A DNA stretch of 64,000 bases, taken from positions 434,001 through 498,000 of the forward strand of contig CAVRDF010000008.1 in NCBI GenBank assembly GCA_963719805.1, written 5' to 3'. How positions within the stretch are numbered: the stretch's first letter is position 1; every line of letters begins with the position of its first letter. Source of the DNA: JAMXLO01 sp963719805. Its GTDB lineage: Bacteria > Pseudomonadota > Alphaproteobacteria > Acetobacterales > Acetobacteraceae. The position numbers were made by a program, and so were the translations under genes. Under the pieces are notes generated by a model. The model did no database searches. It saw nothing but the letters and a program-made list of their open reading frames with translations, and was not told the origin of the DNA. This document shows positions 36,132 to 43,386 of the stretch, one piece after another.

Positions 36132-37724
36132 TCAGTTGGAGCCCAGGGCAATTTCGATCGTGCCAGGCCGCGGTTGCCCGGCGGCTTTGGTCAACCTGAC
36201 GAGTTTGGCCTCGCCATATTCACCATGCAGACGCCGGACGAGATCCGTCGCAGCACTCTCATCCTGGGTGAAGTAATAGCTGATGCCTTTCTTCGACGAG
36301 CGCACAGCGACCGGAATTGGATCGCCTACCCCGACCCTATCCGCGCGTAGCGCCTGCGCGAGCGCCACGCCACGTTGCGCTGCGGCCACATCGCCGCGCG
36401 GATAGGTGAGCACAACGCGAATAACCGCATTCGGCGGAAGTTCCAGCGCCGTACCGGGCGCAGCCACCGGAGACTGACCGGACAGCTTGGCATCTGGGGG
36501 CGCTGCACTCGTCGCCACCACGGCCGCCGCTGGTGGGCGCGGCTGCTCCGATGTGCCAGCGGTCGCCGTGGACGGCTGAACGGGAGCAACAACCGTTGGC
36601 GAAGCGGGTGCGCTGTCATTAGTTCGAGCAGGGGCAGACGGTTGGAACACGGCGGATGCGCCCGCTACCGCTGCAACGGCAGCATTCTGTGCAGTTGTCC
36701 AGGCACGCCGCAATGGCGATGTGGCGGTCTCATCCGACCGCAAGACCTCACCAACCACATCTGGCTTCGCGTCAGCAATCTCCGTCTGCTTCATTCCGAT
36801 GGCAACCGGCGACGCATTGGGTCCGGACGAAGCGGTTTCTTCGGTTTGCCACCACATCAGCAGTGCTGCGGCAGCAGCAAGGCAAGCCGCCAGGGCCGCC
36901 GCGCCGCGCCAGCGACGCCGCGCCGGTTTGCCAACGTCAGTGCCCGTACTGTTGGATGTCTCCGGCACCAGAATCGGCGTTGCCGGATCCGGCTCGGCAA
37001 AATCGGGGATTGCGGGTATGGGCTCGCTCTCGGCGCCACCTCCATTGCCGTTCCGGACCTCGGCGGCAAGCTCTACGTCAACTTCGGTAGCGTGCTCGGC
37101 CTCTTTTTCCGTGGCGATGAGAAGCGTGAGATTGAGCAATGACAAAAGCAACCGAGGTATGCCTTCGCCATGCTTGATGAGTTGCGCCCATGCCGCTTCG
37201 GTCAGGCATGTCACCGGCAATCCCTGCTGCACCAATCGCTCAGCGAGAAACGTATATGATTCCTCCGGTGACAGAGCCGGGAGCGGCACGACAGTGATGC
37301 CGGAGGCGTGGTCCTGGAGGTATTCGGCGAATGTGGGCAGCGCGGCAAGCACGATGGTGGCGTCGTTGCGGCGGCAAAGCGTATCGAGTGTCGCCGAGCT
37401 TATGTGATCCGCTTCATCGACCAGTAGAACCTCGGCCGGATCTTCACCGAGCGAGCCATCGGCGAACTCCGCCAGGCGGGCAGCGTAGCCGCGTTCGCTA
37501 AGACTGCGTCCGAGATCCCGCAATAGTGTCGTCTTGCCTGATCCCGCCGGTCCGAGCACGGCTATCAGGCTGGGGCCGGCCATGACGAGCGATATGATCT
37601 TGTCGCGCGCCGCGTTCCATGATGGATGCTCAATGACCGGCGCCGGCCGGCTGCCCAGCTTCAACAACTCGCTCGCCATCGGCAGAACCGGCAGTTCATG
37701 CGGTCGACCATTCGAGCTAGTCAT
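36132..37724 (-). CDS. GspA/ExeA-like AAA ATPase, membrane-anchored, with periplasmic C-terminal module
   Basis: A 530-residue bitopic protein. The cytoplasmic AAA domain has Walker A 'GPAGSGKTTLL' (about 57-67) and Walker B 'VLLVDEADH' (about 98-106), as in ExeA/GspA, which helps insert the T2SS secretin through peptidoglycan. One membrane helix (about 277-296) is followed by a long Ala/Pro/Thr-rich linker. The periplasmic module has 'VVLTYPRGD', then 'GISYYFTQDE' and 'PRPGTIEIALG', a tail recurrent in alphaproteobacterial envelope proteins. The GspA-type peptidoglycan-binding domain is not seen. First gene of a three-gene operon. Confidence 0.75.
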   Translation of the reverse strand: MTSSNGRPHELPVLPMASELLKLGSRPAPVIEHPSWNAARDKIISLVMAGPSLIAVLGPAGSGKTTLLRDLGRSLSERGYAARLAEFADGSLGEDPAEVLLVDEADHISSATLDTLCRRNDATIVLAALPTFAEYLQDHASGITVVPLPALSPEESYTFLAERLVQQGLPVTCLTEAAWAQLIKHGEGIPRLLLSLLNLTLLIATEKEAEHATEVDVELAAEVRNGNGGGAESEPIPAIPDFAEPDPATPILVPETSNSTGTDVGKPARRRWRGAAALAACLAAAAALLMWWQTEETASSGPNASPVAIGMKQTEIADAKPDVVGEVLRSDETATSPLRRAWTTAQNAAVAAVAGASAVFQPSAPARTNDSAPASPTVVAPVQPSTATAGTSEQPRPPAAAVVATSAAPPDAKLSGQSPVAAPGTALELPPNAVIRVVLTYPRGDVAAAQRGVALAQALRADRVGVGDPIPVAVRSSKKGISYYFTQDESAATDLVRRLHGEYGEAKLVRLTKAAGQPRPGTIEIALGSN

Positions 37725-37922
37725 CGGCGCCTCTCAGAACGGGCTCCGTATTCGGTCCATCAGACTTGCAGCGCGCATAGGTCTCCACCAATTCGCCCCA
37801 ACTGCTACAAGGTTTTCGTTTTGGCGATGCCTGTCAATGGCAGGTCAGAATCGCCGCCCGATGCAGCAGACGCAAGCACCAAAGACGCCCGCGCACCGGC
37901 GCTGCGATCGGCGGGGCGCTGA

Positions 37923-39638
37923 TCATCGATCAGTGCCTGCCAGTTCGCGTTCGATATCGCGCAGGATACGCGCAGGTACCGGCTCCGCTCGTCCGCGCAG
38001 CAAAGCGATATGCGGCGCCAGCGCAAGGGCATTGGTAGCCAGCCCGGCGTATTTCAGCACATCGTCCGAGACCAGCGCCTGACACCCCAGGTCCTTGGTC
38101 AGCCCCTCCAGTCGGGAAGCGACATTCGGCGCGTCGCCCAGCGCAGTGAAGGCGACGTGGTCGCGAAACCCAATCTCCCCCACGACCGACTGACCACAAT
38201 GCACGCCGACGCCGAACTCGATCGGTGCAGGCAGTTCCTGCACCAGCGCCGCGTTGAACTGACGGACATTGCGCGCGGTCAACAACACGGCGGACACTGC
38301 CTGGCGGCAAGCAGTGTATGCGTCACAGTCCAGGCCGAAAATCGCCAACACACCGTCACCAACGAACTGGTTGGGCAGACCGCCGGCCTCCACCACCGCC
38401 GCGGATATTGCCGCCACGAAGCGCCCCAGGATGAACACGTTGTCGAAGGGCAGCCGCCCCGCCGCGAGTTGCGTGGAACCGCGCATGTCCACCACCAGCA
38501 CCGCGATGAAACGCTCATCGGCAATCGCGCGCTCCTGACGTCGATGCAGGAATGCGATCTGCGCGTCCAGTGGTACCAACGGAAGCACAGTAATGTCGGC
38601 CAGCGGACGCAACTGGCAGGCCAGCCGGACATGCGCGGGATCGGTACGCAGACGGGCCAGTACGCGGCGCTCGGCTTCCTCTGGCGGCGGCAGCGATGCC
38701 GTACCCAACACGCGGACGCGGCACAGCGAACAGCGGGCACGCGCGCCGCAAAGTCCCGCATGCGGTATGCCCGCAAGCATGCTGGCCTCCATCACGCTGA
38801 AGCCAAGTGGGATGAGCTGCTGTCGGCCGTCGGGATACGAGACGCAGATGCGGCCACGACGACGCTCGGCCGCTCCGCGCAGGCAACGCGCCAGCACCAC
38901 GAGCAGCAGCGCGGCGCCGTCGAACACCAGGAAATCGTTGCGCAGATTGGTGAGCCAGAAATTCTGTGGCGGTGTGCCGACGTACGACGGCACCGTGGCA
39001 GCGGCCAGCCAGGCTGGGTCGCGCGTCAGCGCCACGACTTCCCGTCCGGCCTGAAGATAGCCGAGCAATGCCAGAACCGGCAGCAGCACCGCGAAAGCCA
39101 GCAGGGGGGCCCGCAGGCGCACAAACCATGGTTTCAGGCGCAGCCAAAAGGCGACGCCAAAACAGGCGTGCAGCCACGCAACCACCAGCAGTGTCAGCTG
39201 GACCCAACCAAGCGCCGGCGAGGCGATCCAGAAGGAGTACAGTTCCTGCGCATAGCCCTTGTTCAGATCGAACTCGGCAAACGCGATGCGCGTCACCGCA
39301 AGATGGTTCGCCAGCAATGGCGGCACCGACAACCCCAGCAGAAGCAGCGCCAGTTCGGGCAGCGACCAATGCAGGCGACGGCGTTCGTACAGCGCGTACA
39401 GTCCCAGCACGAAATGCACGGTCAGTGCAGAGTAGAGCGCGGTGGTCCCGATCCAGCCCTGCCAGATGAATTTCTGCACCAACAGGCCGCGTTCCATCAG
39501 CGCCAGCGAGAAATTGCCGAGCGCATGGTTGGTCAGGTGCAATGAGACATAGAGCAGCAGGATCAATCCGCTGCACAGCCGTATCTGCCGCACGCCAGAC
39601 GGCCGCAATGCGCAAATGGTGTTGATCGGTGACGCCAC
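37923..39638 (-). CDS. Membrane redox-sensing nucleotide cyclase (cytochrome b-like anchor, [2Fe-2S], class III cyclase)
   Basis: A 571-residue fusion of three parts. About 1-250 has six membrane helices with paired His ('SLHLTNHALG', 'LTVHFVLGLY', 'ANHLAV') as in succinate dehydrogenase-type haem b anchors. About 260-350 is a [2Fe-2S] ferredoxin domain with Cys near 294, 300 and 303 ('CGARARCSLC') and a fourth in 'LACQLR'. About 370-560 is a class III cyclase with metal Asp residues in 'VVDMRGST' and 'FVGDGVLAIFG' and the Asn-Arg pair in 'GDAPNVASRLEGL'. It likely makes cAMP or cGMP in response to quinone or respiratory redox state; the base specificity cannot be told by eye. Confidence 0.85.
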   Translation of the reverse strand: MASPINTICALRPSGVRQIRLCSGLILLLYVSLHLTNHALGNFSLALMERGLLVQKFIWQGWIGTTALYSALTVHFVLGLYALYERRRLHWSLPELALLLLGLSVPPLLANHLAVTRIAFAEFDLNKGYAQELYSFWIASPALGWVQLTLLVVAWLHACFGVAFWLRLKPWFVRLRAPLLAFAVLLPVLALLGYLQAGREVVALTRDPAWLAAATVPSYVGTPPQNFWLTNLRNDFLVFDGAALLLVVLARCLRGAAERRRGRICVSYPDGRQQLIPLGFSVMEASMLAGIPHAGLCGARARCSLCRVRVLGTASLPPPEEAERRVLARLRTDPAHVRLACQLRPLADITVLPLVPLDAQIAFLHRRQERAIADERFIAVLVVDMRGSTQLAAGRLPFDNVFILGRFVAAISAAVVEAGGLPNQFVGDGVLAIFGLDCDAYTACRQAVSAVLLTARNVRQFNAALVQELPAPIEFGVGVHCGQSVVGEIGFRDHVAFTALGDAPNVASRLEGLTKDLGCQALVSDDVLKYAGLATNALALAPHIALLRGRAEPVPARILRDIERELAGTDR

Positions 39639-40065
39639 CCTCTCCCCCGCGGCGGACCCAGGGGAAGCTTATGGCACAACATTCCTGTCGCGTCGCCGTG
39701 CGGCAATGACACCGCCTCAGAGCGGGTCCTTTGGCGGTTCATCGATCGGGCAGGCGCGGATCGCGCGCTGCAATACAACGCGGCCCCACTGCTTCCACGT
39801 AACCTCGCATGCTGCGTAGTGTCAGCAAACTAAACACGCGGTCGTGGAGCCCCACGCGTCGGTGGCGACAGATTGCTGGTGCCGGAGGTTCCGGTTCGAT
39901 CAGACACGCCGGCACCAGCGGCAGCAACGTCGGTGCGGGCAGGAAGATGCTGCCAAGCATATCCTGCCCGCGACGCACGAAATCCAGCGGCATTAAGGGC
40001 AGGCCGCGGAGGCAGTGACACTAGGCTGCGGCCTGGATCGATGAGAACATCGATCATGGGGTTGC
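39639..40065. other. Gene-poor stretch, 427 bp
   Basis: Upstream of the cyclase gene and downstream of a PEP-CTERM gene, both on the minus strand. One 84-codon minus-strand frame (39739-39993) has some protein-like composition ('LTLRSMRGYVEAVG') but lacks a ribosome site and is cut through by a perfect 11-bp inverted repeat. I leave it as a possible remnant. The cyclase promoter should lie at the left part of the gap. Confidence 0.35.
39875..39919. repeat. Perfect 11-bp inverted repeat (hairpin)
   Basis: GCTGGTGCCGG at 39875-39885 and CCGGCACCAGC at 39909-39919 form a perfect GC-rich stem around a 23-base loop. It lies about 145 bp past the end of the PEP-CTERM gene at 40066. It may be that gene's transcription stop, although no T-run follows, or a leader structure for the cyclase gene. 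Confidence 0.4.
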
Positions 40066-40737
40066 TCACAGCGCAAGCGCCCGCCGGCGCCACATCGGCG
40101 TGACCAGACCGAGGCCGAGCAAGCCGCTGCCCAGGATCGCCAGCGATACCGGCTCCGGCGCAGCGATCGCAGTTGCCGTGACAGAGGAGGTGAAGCTTTC
40201 CGGCGCACCGAAAGGGGTGGAGATGTTGATAAACTCCGACAGTGAAAACGGCCCGGAGACGGAAGCAAGGACCGCTTTCGCCGAATCTGAGAAGCCCACC
40301 GAAACCAGGGAAGAAGGATTGGTGAAGGTGCCCGACGCGATCAACTGGGCGGTACCGAGTGGAGCGTTGGCCGGATCGAGATAAACGCTCCAGACAAGCG
40401 TGCTGAGCGGCGCAAGAATACCGCTGATCGCCGCCGCGGCTTTGGAATGTCCGGTTGGGCTGACAAGATTATATTCGGACGCCAATATCGACAGCGGGTT
40501 GAAGATCGCTGTTGTCGCGGTGCCGTTCAGTTGCAGGATCTGTTGCGTCGCACTGCCAACCACCGGCGCACCATTGAGAGTGAGGCCGCTGATGGAAACG
40601 CTGCCAGTGGTCACCGGCGCCGACGCAATCGGGCCATCAACGAACTCCAATGTCGGAATCAGGGGTGCCGCACTGGCTTGAATGGAACCAAGCGCGGTCG
40701 CAGAGGCCAGCACTCCGGCCAGGGAAAGTCTACGCAT
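40066..40737 (-). CDS. PEP-CTERM sorting domain protein
   Basis: A 223-residue exported protein. The signal peptide 'MRRLSLAGVLASATALGS' ends near 'SAAP'. A Ser/Thr/Ala-rich, beta-type body follows, then a C-terminal exosortase signal: 'APEPVSLAILGSGLLGLGL', i.e. the PEP motif, a short membrane helix and an Arg cluster 'WRRRALAL'. It is therefore cleaved and displayed by an exosortase/EpsH system, which is not in this window. ATG 40737 has a GAGGAG site; two earlier ATGs do not. It diverges from a second PEP-CTERM gene across a region with palindromic sites. Confidence 0.85.
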   Translation of the reverse strand: MRRLSLAGVLASATALGSIQASAAPLIPTLEFVDGPIASAPVTTGSVSISGLTLNGAPVVGSATQQILQLNGTATTAIFNPLSILASEYNLVSPTGHSKAAAAISGILAPLSTLVWSVYLDPANAPLGTAQLIASGTFTNPSSLVSVGFSDSAKAVLASVSGPFSLSEFINISTPFGAPESFTSSVTATAIAAPEPVSLAILGSGLLGLGLVTPMWRRRALAL

Positions 40738-40759
40738 TGTCGGTCTCCTCATGATGGCT

Positions 40760-40772
40760 GTGTGTGACACAC
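40760..40772. promoter_or_regulatory. GTGTGT-G-ACACAC palindrome close to the minus-strand PEP-CTERM gene
   Basis: A perfect odd-centred palindrome lies 22 bp before the ATG at 40737. It shares the GTGN-rich/NCAC form of the two stronger palindromes further right but differs in the core. It may be a weaker site for the same regulator or unrelated. Confidence 0.35.
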
Positions 40773-40825
40773 GGCGTCAGTGCAGTGTGCGGGACAAACT
40801 GCTAGACGGCCTGTGGGACAATAAA

Positions 40826-40841
40826 TGTGAGTCGACTCACA
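40826..40841. promoter_or_regulatory. Operator candidate 1: TGTGAGTCGACTCACA
   Basis: A perfect 16-bp palindrome in the non-coding gap between the two divergent PEP-CTERM genes. A second copy with one base different lies with its centre 62 bp to the right, about six helical turns. Paired, phased palindromes between divergent genes are typical operators for a dimeric regulator. The regulator is unknown. Confidence 0.7.
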
Positions 40842-40887
40842 CCGTGCCCGGCGTGAGCGCAGTCATCCGGCGCCAGCTTGCAACACC

Positions 40888-40903
40888 TGTGAGTTGACTC
40901 ACA
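40888..40903. promoter_or_regulatory. Operator candidate 2: TGTGAGTTGACTCACA
   Basis: Second copy of the 16-bp palindrome. It differs from copy 1 only at position 8 (T for C), which makes the centre imperfect. It lies 55 bp before the ATG of the tail-collar/PEP-CTERM gene, where it could overlap that gene's promoter. Confidence 0.7.
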
Positions 40904-40958
40904 CCACCATCGCAAGCGGCTACGGCAAATGGGCCTCGACCAATGGAGGGTCATTGCC

Positions 40959-42413
40959 ATGCATCGACCGATCTTCGCTCGCCAACTCGGAATCGCCCTG
41001 ACTGCTGCCGGGGCCATTGGACTAGCTCCTGGCTCGCATGCTCTGGCTCTCCCGTTCACCGGCAGCGGTTCACCGATCTCAACGGAACAACCGTCGCTCG
41101 GGCTCACGTATCTTGTGCGCACGGACGCCAGCAATTTTGCGGACTTCGGTCAGGTGGTACTGTTTGCCGGCAGTTTTGCTCCGGGCGGATTTAGCGCCGC
41201 CAATGGACAATTGCTGCCGATCAACCAGAACCCGTTGTTGTTCTCACAACTAGGCACGACCTATGGCGGCAATGGCATCAGCAATTTCGCACTGCCGAAC
41301 CTGGCGGGCCGCACCGTTGTCGGCACCGGCCAGGGCGCGGGACTGACCAATCGCAGCTTGGGCAGTATTGCCGGTTCCCCAACAGTGACTCTGACCGCCA
41401 ATGAACTGCCGCCGTATGGCGGGGCGAGTGGGATCGCATCAGGCAGCCAGCCTGTGCCGATCCTCCAGCCATCCCTCGCACTCAATCAGGGTGTGGTCGC
41501 GCGGGGCTCCTTCCCATCGCCGGCCGGCCCGCAGGCACAGGGGCCGGTGATCGGCCAAGTGCTGACCTACGCGGGATCGACGCTGCCGAGCGGGCAGATA
41601 CAAGCCAACGGTCAGCAGGTTCCGATCGTCCAGGAGGCACCTTTGTTTTCGTTGCTCGGCAACACCTATGGCGGCAATTTTCCAATCACGTTTGCGACGC
41701 CGAATCTCGCAGGGCGTGCAGCCACCGGGGCCGGCGCGGCGTACGGTCTGCCCGCCCAAGCGCTCGGAGCAACCGCGGGCGCCGAAAGCGCTACGCTGAC
41801 GATCGCCAACCTGCCGTCGCAGCCACTGAAGCTGGCCAACGGCAAAACGTCGTTCGTGGGCGGCGATCAGGCGTTTTCTATCCAGCAGCCGTCGCTCGCG
41901 CTGCATTACATCATCGCGGTGCAAGGGCTGTTCCCCTCGGCAACAACGGTTGTGCCCGATAACGCACCGTTTCTCGGCGAGATCAGCCTTTACGCCGGCA
42001 CCGTTGCACCTGCGGGCTGGGCAGTTGCCGACGGTCAACTGTTGTCGATCGCGATAGACCCGGCACTGTTCGACGTCATCGGCGACACCTTCGGCGGCAA
42101 CGGCATCAGCACATTCGCACTGCCGAACCTGGTGGACCGCCTCGCCGTCGGCACCGGCAATGGTATAAGGCTCGGCGAGTCGTTCGGCAGTGATGTCGCA
42201 ACGCTGAATTTTGGACAGTTGCCGGTGGGCTATCCCGCCCCACTTCCAGTCACCAAAAAGGCTCCGGAGCCATCATCGATAGCCATCATGTTGACCGGAC
42301 TGCTTGGTCTCGGATTCCGGCGTCGACGGCCCGCGTCAATGGACCAGGGCATACCACCTGGTCGCAAGACGCGGACCGAGGCCGAAAGCAAACTCAGGCC
42401 GTCTTGGACTTGA
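40959..42413 (+). CDS. PEP-CTERM protein with three tail-collar-type repeats
   Basis: A 484-residue exported protein. A signal peptide ends near 'SHALA'. Three copies of a tail-collar (microcystin-dependent protein-like) module of about 64 residues begin near residues 62, 197 and 337: 'FGQVVLFAGSFAPGG', 'IGQVLTYAGSTLPSG' and 'LGEISLYAGTVAPAG', each with 'TYGGN' or 'TFGGN' and 'LPNLAGR'-like endings. Spacers repeat 'QPSLALxxxxxxxG'. The C-terminus 'APEPSSIAIMLTGLLGLGF' plus 'RRRR' is a PEP-CTERM signal, but 25 more residues follow, which is unusual. ATG 40959 has a GGAGG site. The end overlaps the convergent aldolase gene by 20 bp. Confidence 0.85.
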   Translation: MHRPIFARQLGIALTAAGAIGLAPGSHALALPFTGSGSPISTEQPSLGLTYLVRTDASNFADFGQVVLFAGSFAPGGFSAANGQLLPINQNPLLFSQLGTTYGGNGISNFALPNLAGRTVVGTGQGAGLTNRSLGSIAGSPTVTLTANELPPYGGASGIASGSQPVPILQPSLALNQGVVARGSFPSPAGPQAQGPVIGQVLTYAGSTLPSGQIQANGQQVPIVQEAPLFSLLGNTYGGNFPITFATPNLAGRAATGAGAAYGLPAQALGATAGAESATLTIANLPSQPLKLANGKTSFVGGDQAFSIQQPSLALHYIIAVQGLFPSATTVVPDNAPFLGEISLYAGTVAPAGWAVADGQLLSIAIDPALFDVIGDTFGGNGISTFALPNLVDRLAVGTGNGIRLGESFGSDVATLNFGQLPVGYPAPLPVTKKAPEPSSIAIMLTGLLGLGFRRRRPASMDQGIPPGRKTRTEAESKLRPSWT

Positions 42414-43161
42414 GTTCGTCGAGCTGCAACTTCGCGCCAGCCATCATGCACGCCAGATCGGACGTCAGCATCACCATGTCGAAGCCACGCTTAACCGCGC
42501 CAGCCGCGAACGCCGCACTGGCACAGTGCATGACACACTTGATGCCGGCCTTATGCGCTGCCGCCAGGATCTTGTCGCAGGTGGCGATGTGCAGCGGGTC
42601 GGGGTTATCGCCGCGTGGAGCCAGGCCCAATGCGAACGACAGGTCGGCTGGCCCGATGTAGACAGCGTCGAGGCCCGGCGTCGCGCAGATCGCATCGACG
42701 TTGGCGATGCCTTCCTTGGTCTCGATCATCGCCATGATGACAATCTCATCATTCGCGTTGGCCACATAGTCGCCACCGCCGTAGTGTATCGCCCGAACTG
42801 GTCCATTGGACCGCATGCCAACGGGCGGATAGCGGCACGCAGCGACCGCCCTCGCCGCTTCCTCGGCATTGTTGACCAGCGGCACAATGATGCCGTAGGC
42901 GCCCAGGTCCAGCGCCTTCATGATGGCCGCCGGCTCATTCCACGCCACCCGCACGACCGGGACCGTATCGGTCTGCGAGATCGCCTGCAGCATTGGCCCG
43001 ACGTCTTTCATCTCAGCCGTACCGTGCTGCAGGTCGACGCACAGAGCATCGAAGCCCTGACGCGCCATGACCTCTGCTGTGAACCCATGGGACACCGAGA
43101 GCCAACCCAGTGTCACGTGTTGTCCGGCCCGCCACATCTGCTTGATCTTGTTTGGTCGCAT
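42394..43161 (-). CDS. HpcH/HpaI-family class II aldolase
   Basis: A 255-residue TIM-barrel aldolase of the HpcH/HpaI type, which cleaves 2-keto-4-hydroxy acids to pyruvate or glyoxylate plus an aldehyde with a divalent metal. Metal ligands are the Glu in 'MAMIETKEGIANVDAI' and the Asp in 'YIGPADLSFALG'. 'LCVDLQHGTAEM' and 'VRVAWNEPAAIMKALDLGA' are the usual strand 2 and substrate elements. Its place beside three sugar importers suggests a role in breakdown of imported sugars or sugar acids; the true substrate is unknown. Confidence 0.9.
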   Translation of the reverse strand: MRPNKIKQMWRAGQHVTLGWLSVSHGFTAEVMARQGFDALCVDLQHGTAEMKDVGPMLQAISQTDTVPVVRVAWNEPAAIMKALDLGAYGIIVPLVNNAEEAARAVAACRYPPVGMRSNGPVRAIHYGGGDYVANANDEIVIMAMIETKEGIANVDAICATPGLDAVYIGPADLSFALGLAPRGDNPDPLHIATCDKILAAAHKAGIKCVMHCASAAFAAGAVKRGFDMVMLTSDLACMMAGAKLQLDELKSKTA

Positions 43162-43386
43162 CGTCTCACCTCTGGGCGTTGTTCATTGATCCCGCAATAC
43201 GGATTACACTCGACCCAACAGCCGTGTCACCAGGGGCAGCCCCATCAGCCTCGCTCTTGCCCTTCGCGGGCGCACCGGACACCTCCGGCGTGCATTGGCA
43301 CAACCTGCCTCTGCCGTCATTATTACGTCTCGCCGCCATGCCACTCCGATGCCTGGCGTCATCAGTAACCGAGGGGGTGCTGGGGA

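Noticed and set aside
38010..39545. A 511-codon plus-strand frame opposite the nucleotide cyclase gene
   Set aside because: Gln/Arg/His-rich composition typical of the antisense frame; the minus strand encodes a clear three-domain protein.
39871..39920. tRNA-like GGTTCGATC stretch near 39888
   Set aside because: The surrounding stem is a single hairpin; no acceptor stem, anticodon arm or CCA-proximal pairing could be built.
43290..43315. Sigma54-like TGGCAC motif upstream of the sensor gene
   Set aside because: The downstream -12 element does not match at the needed spacing.
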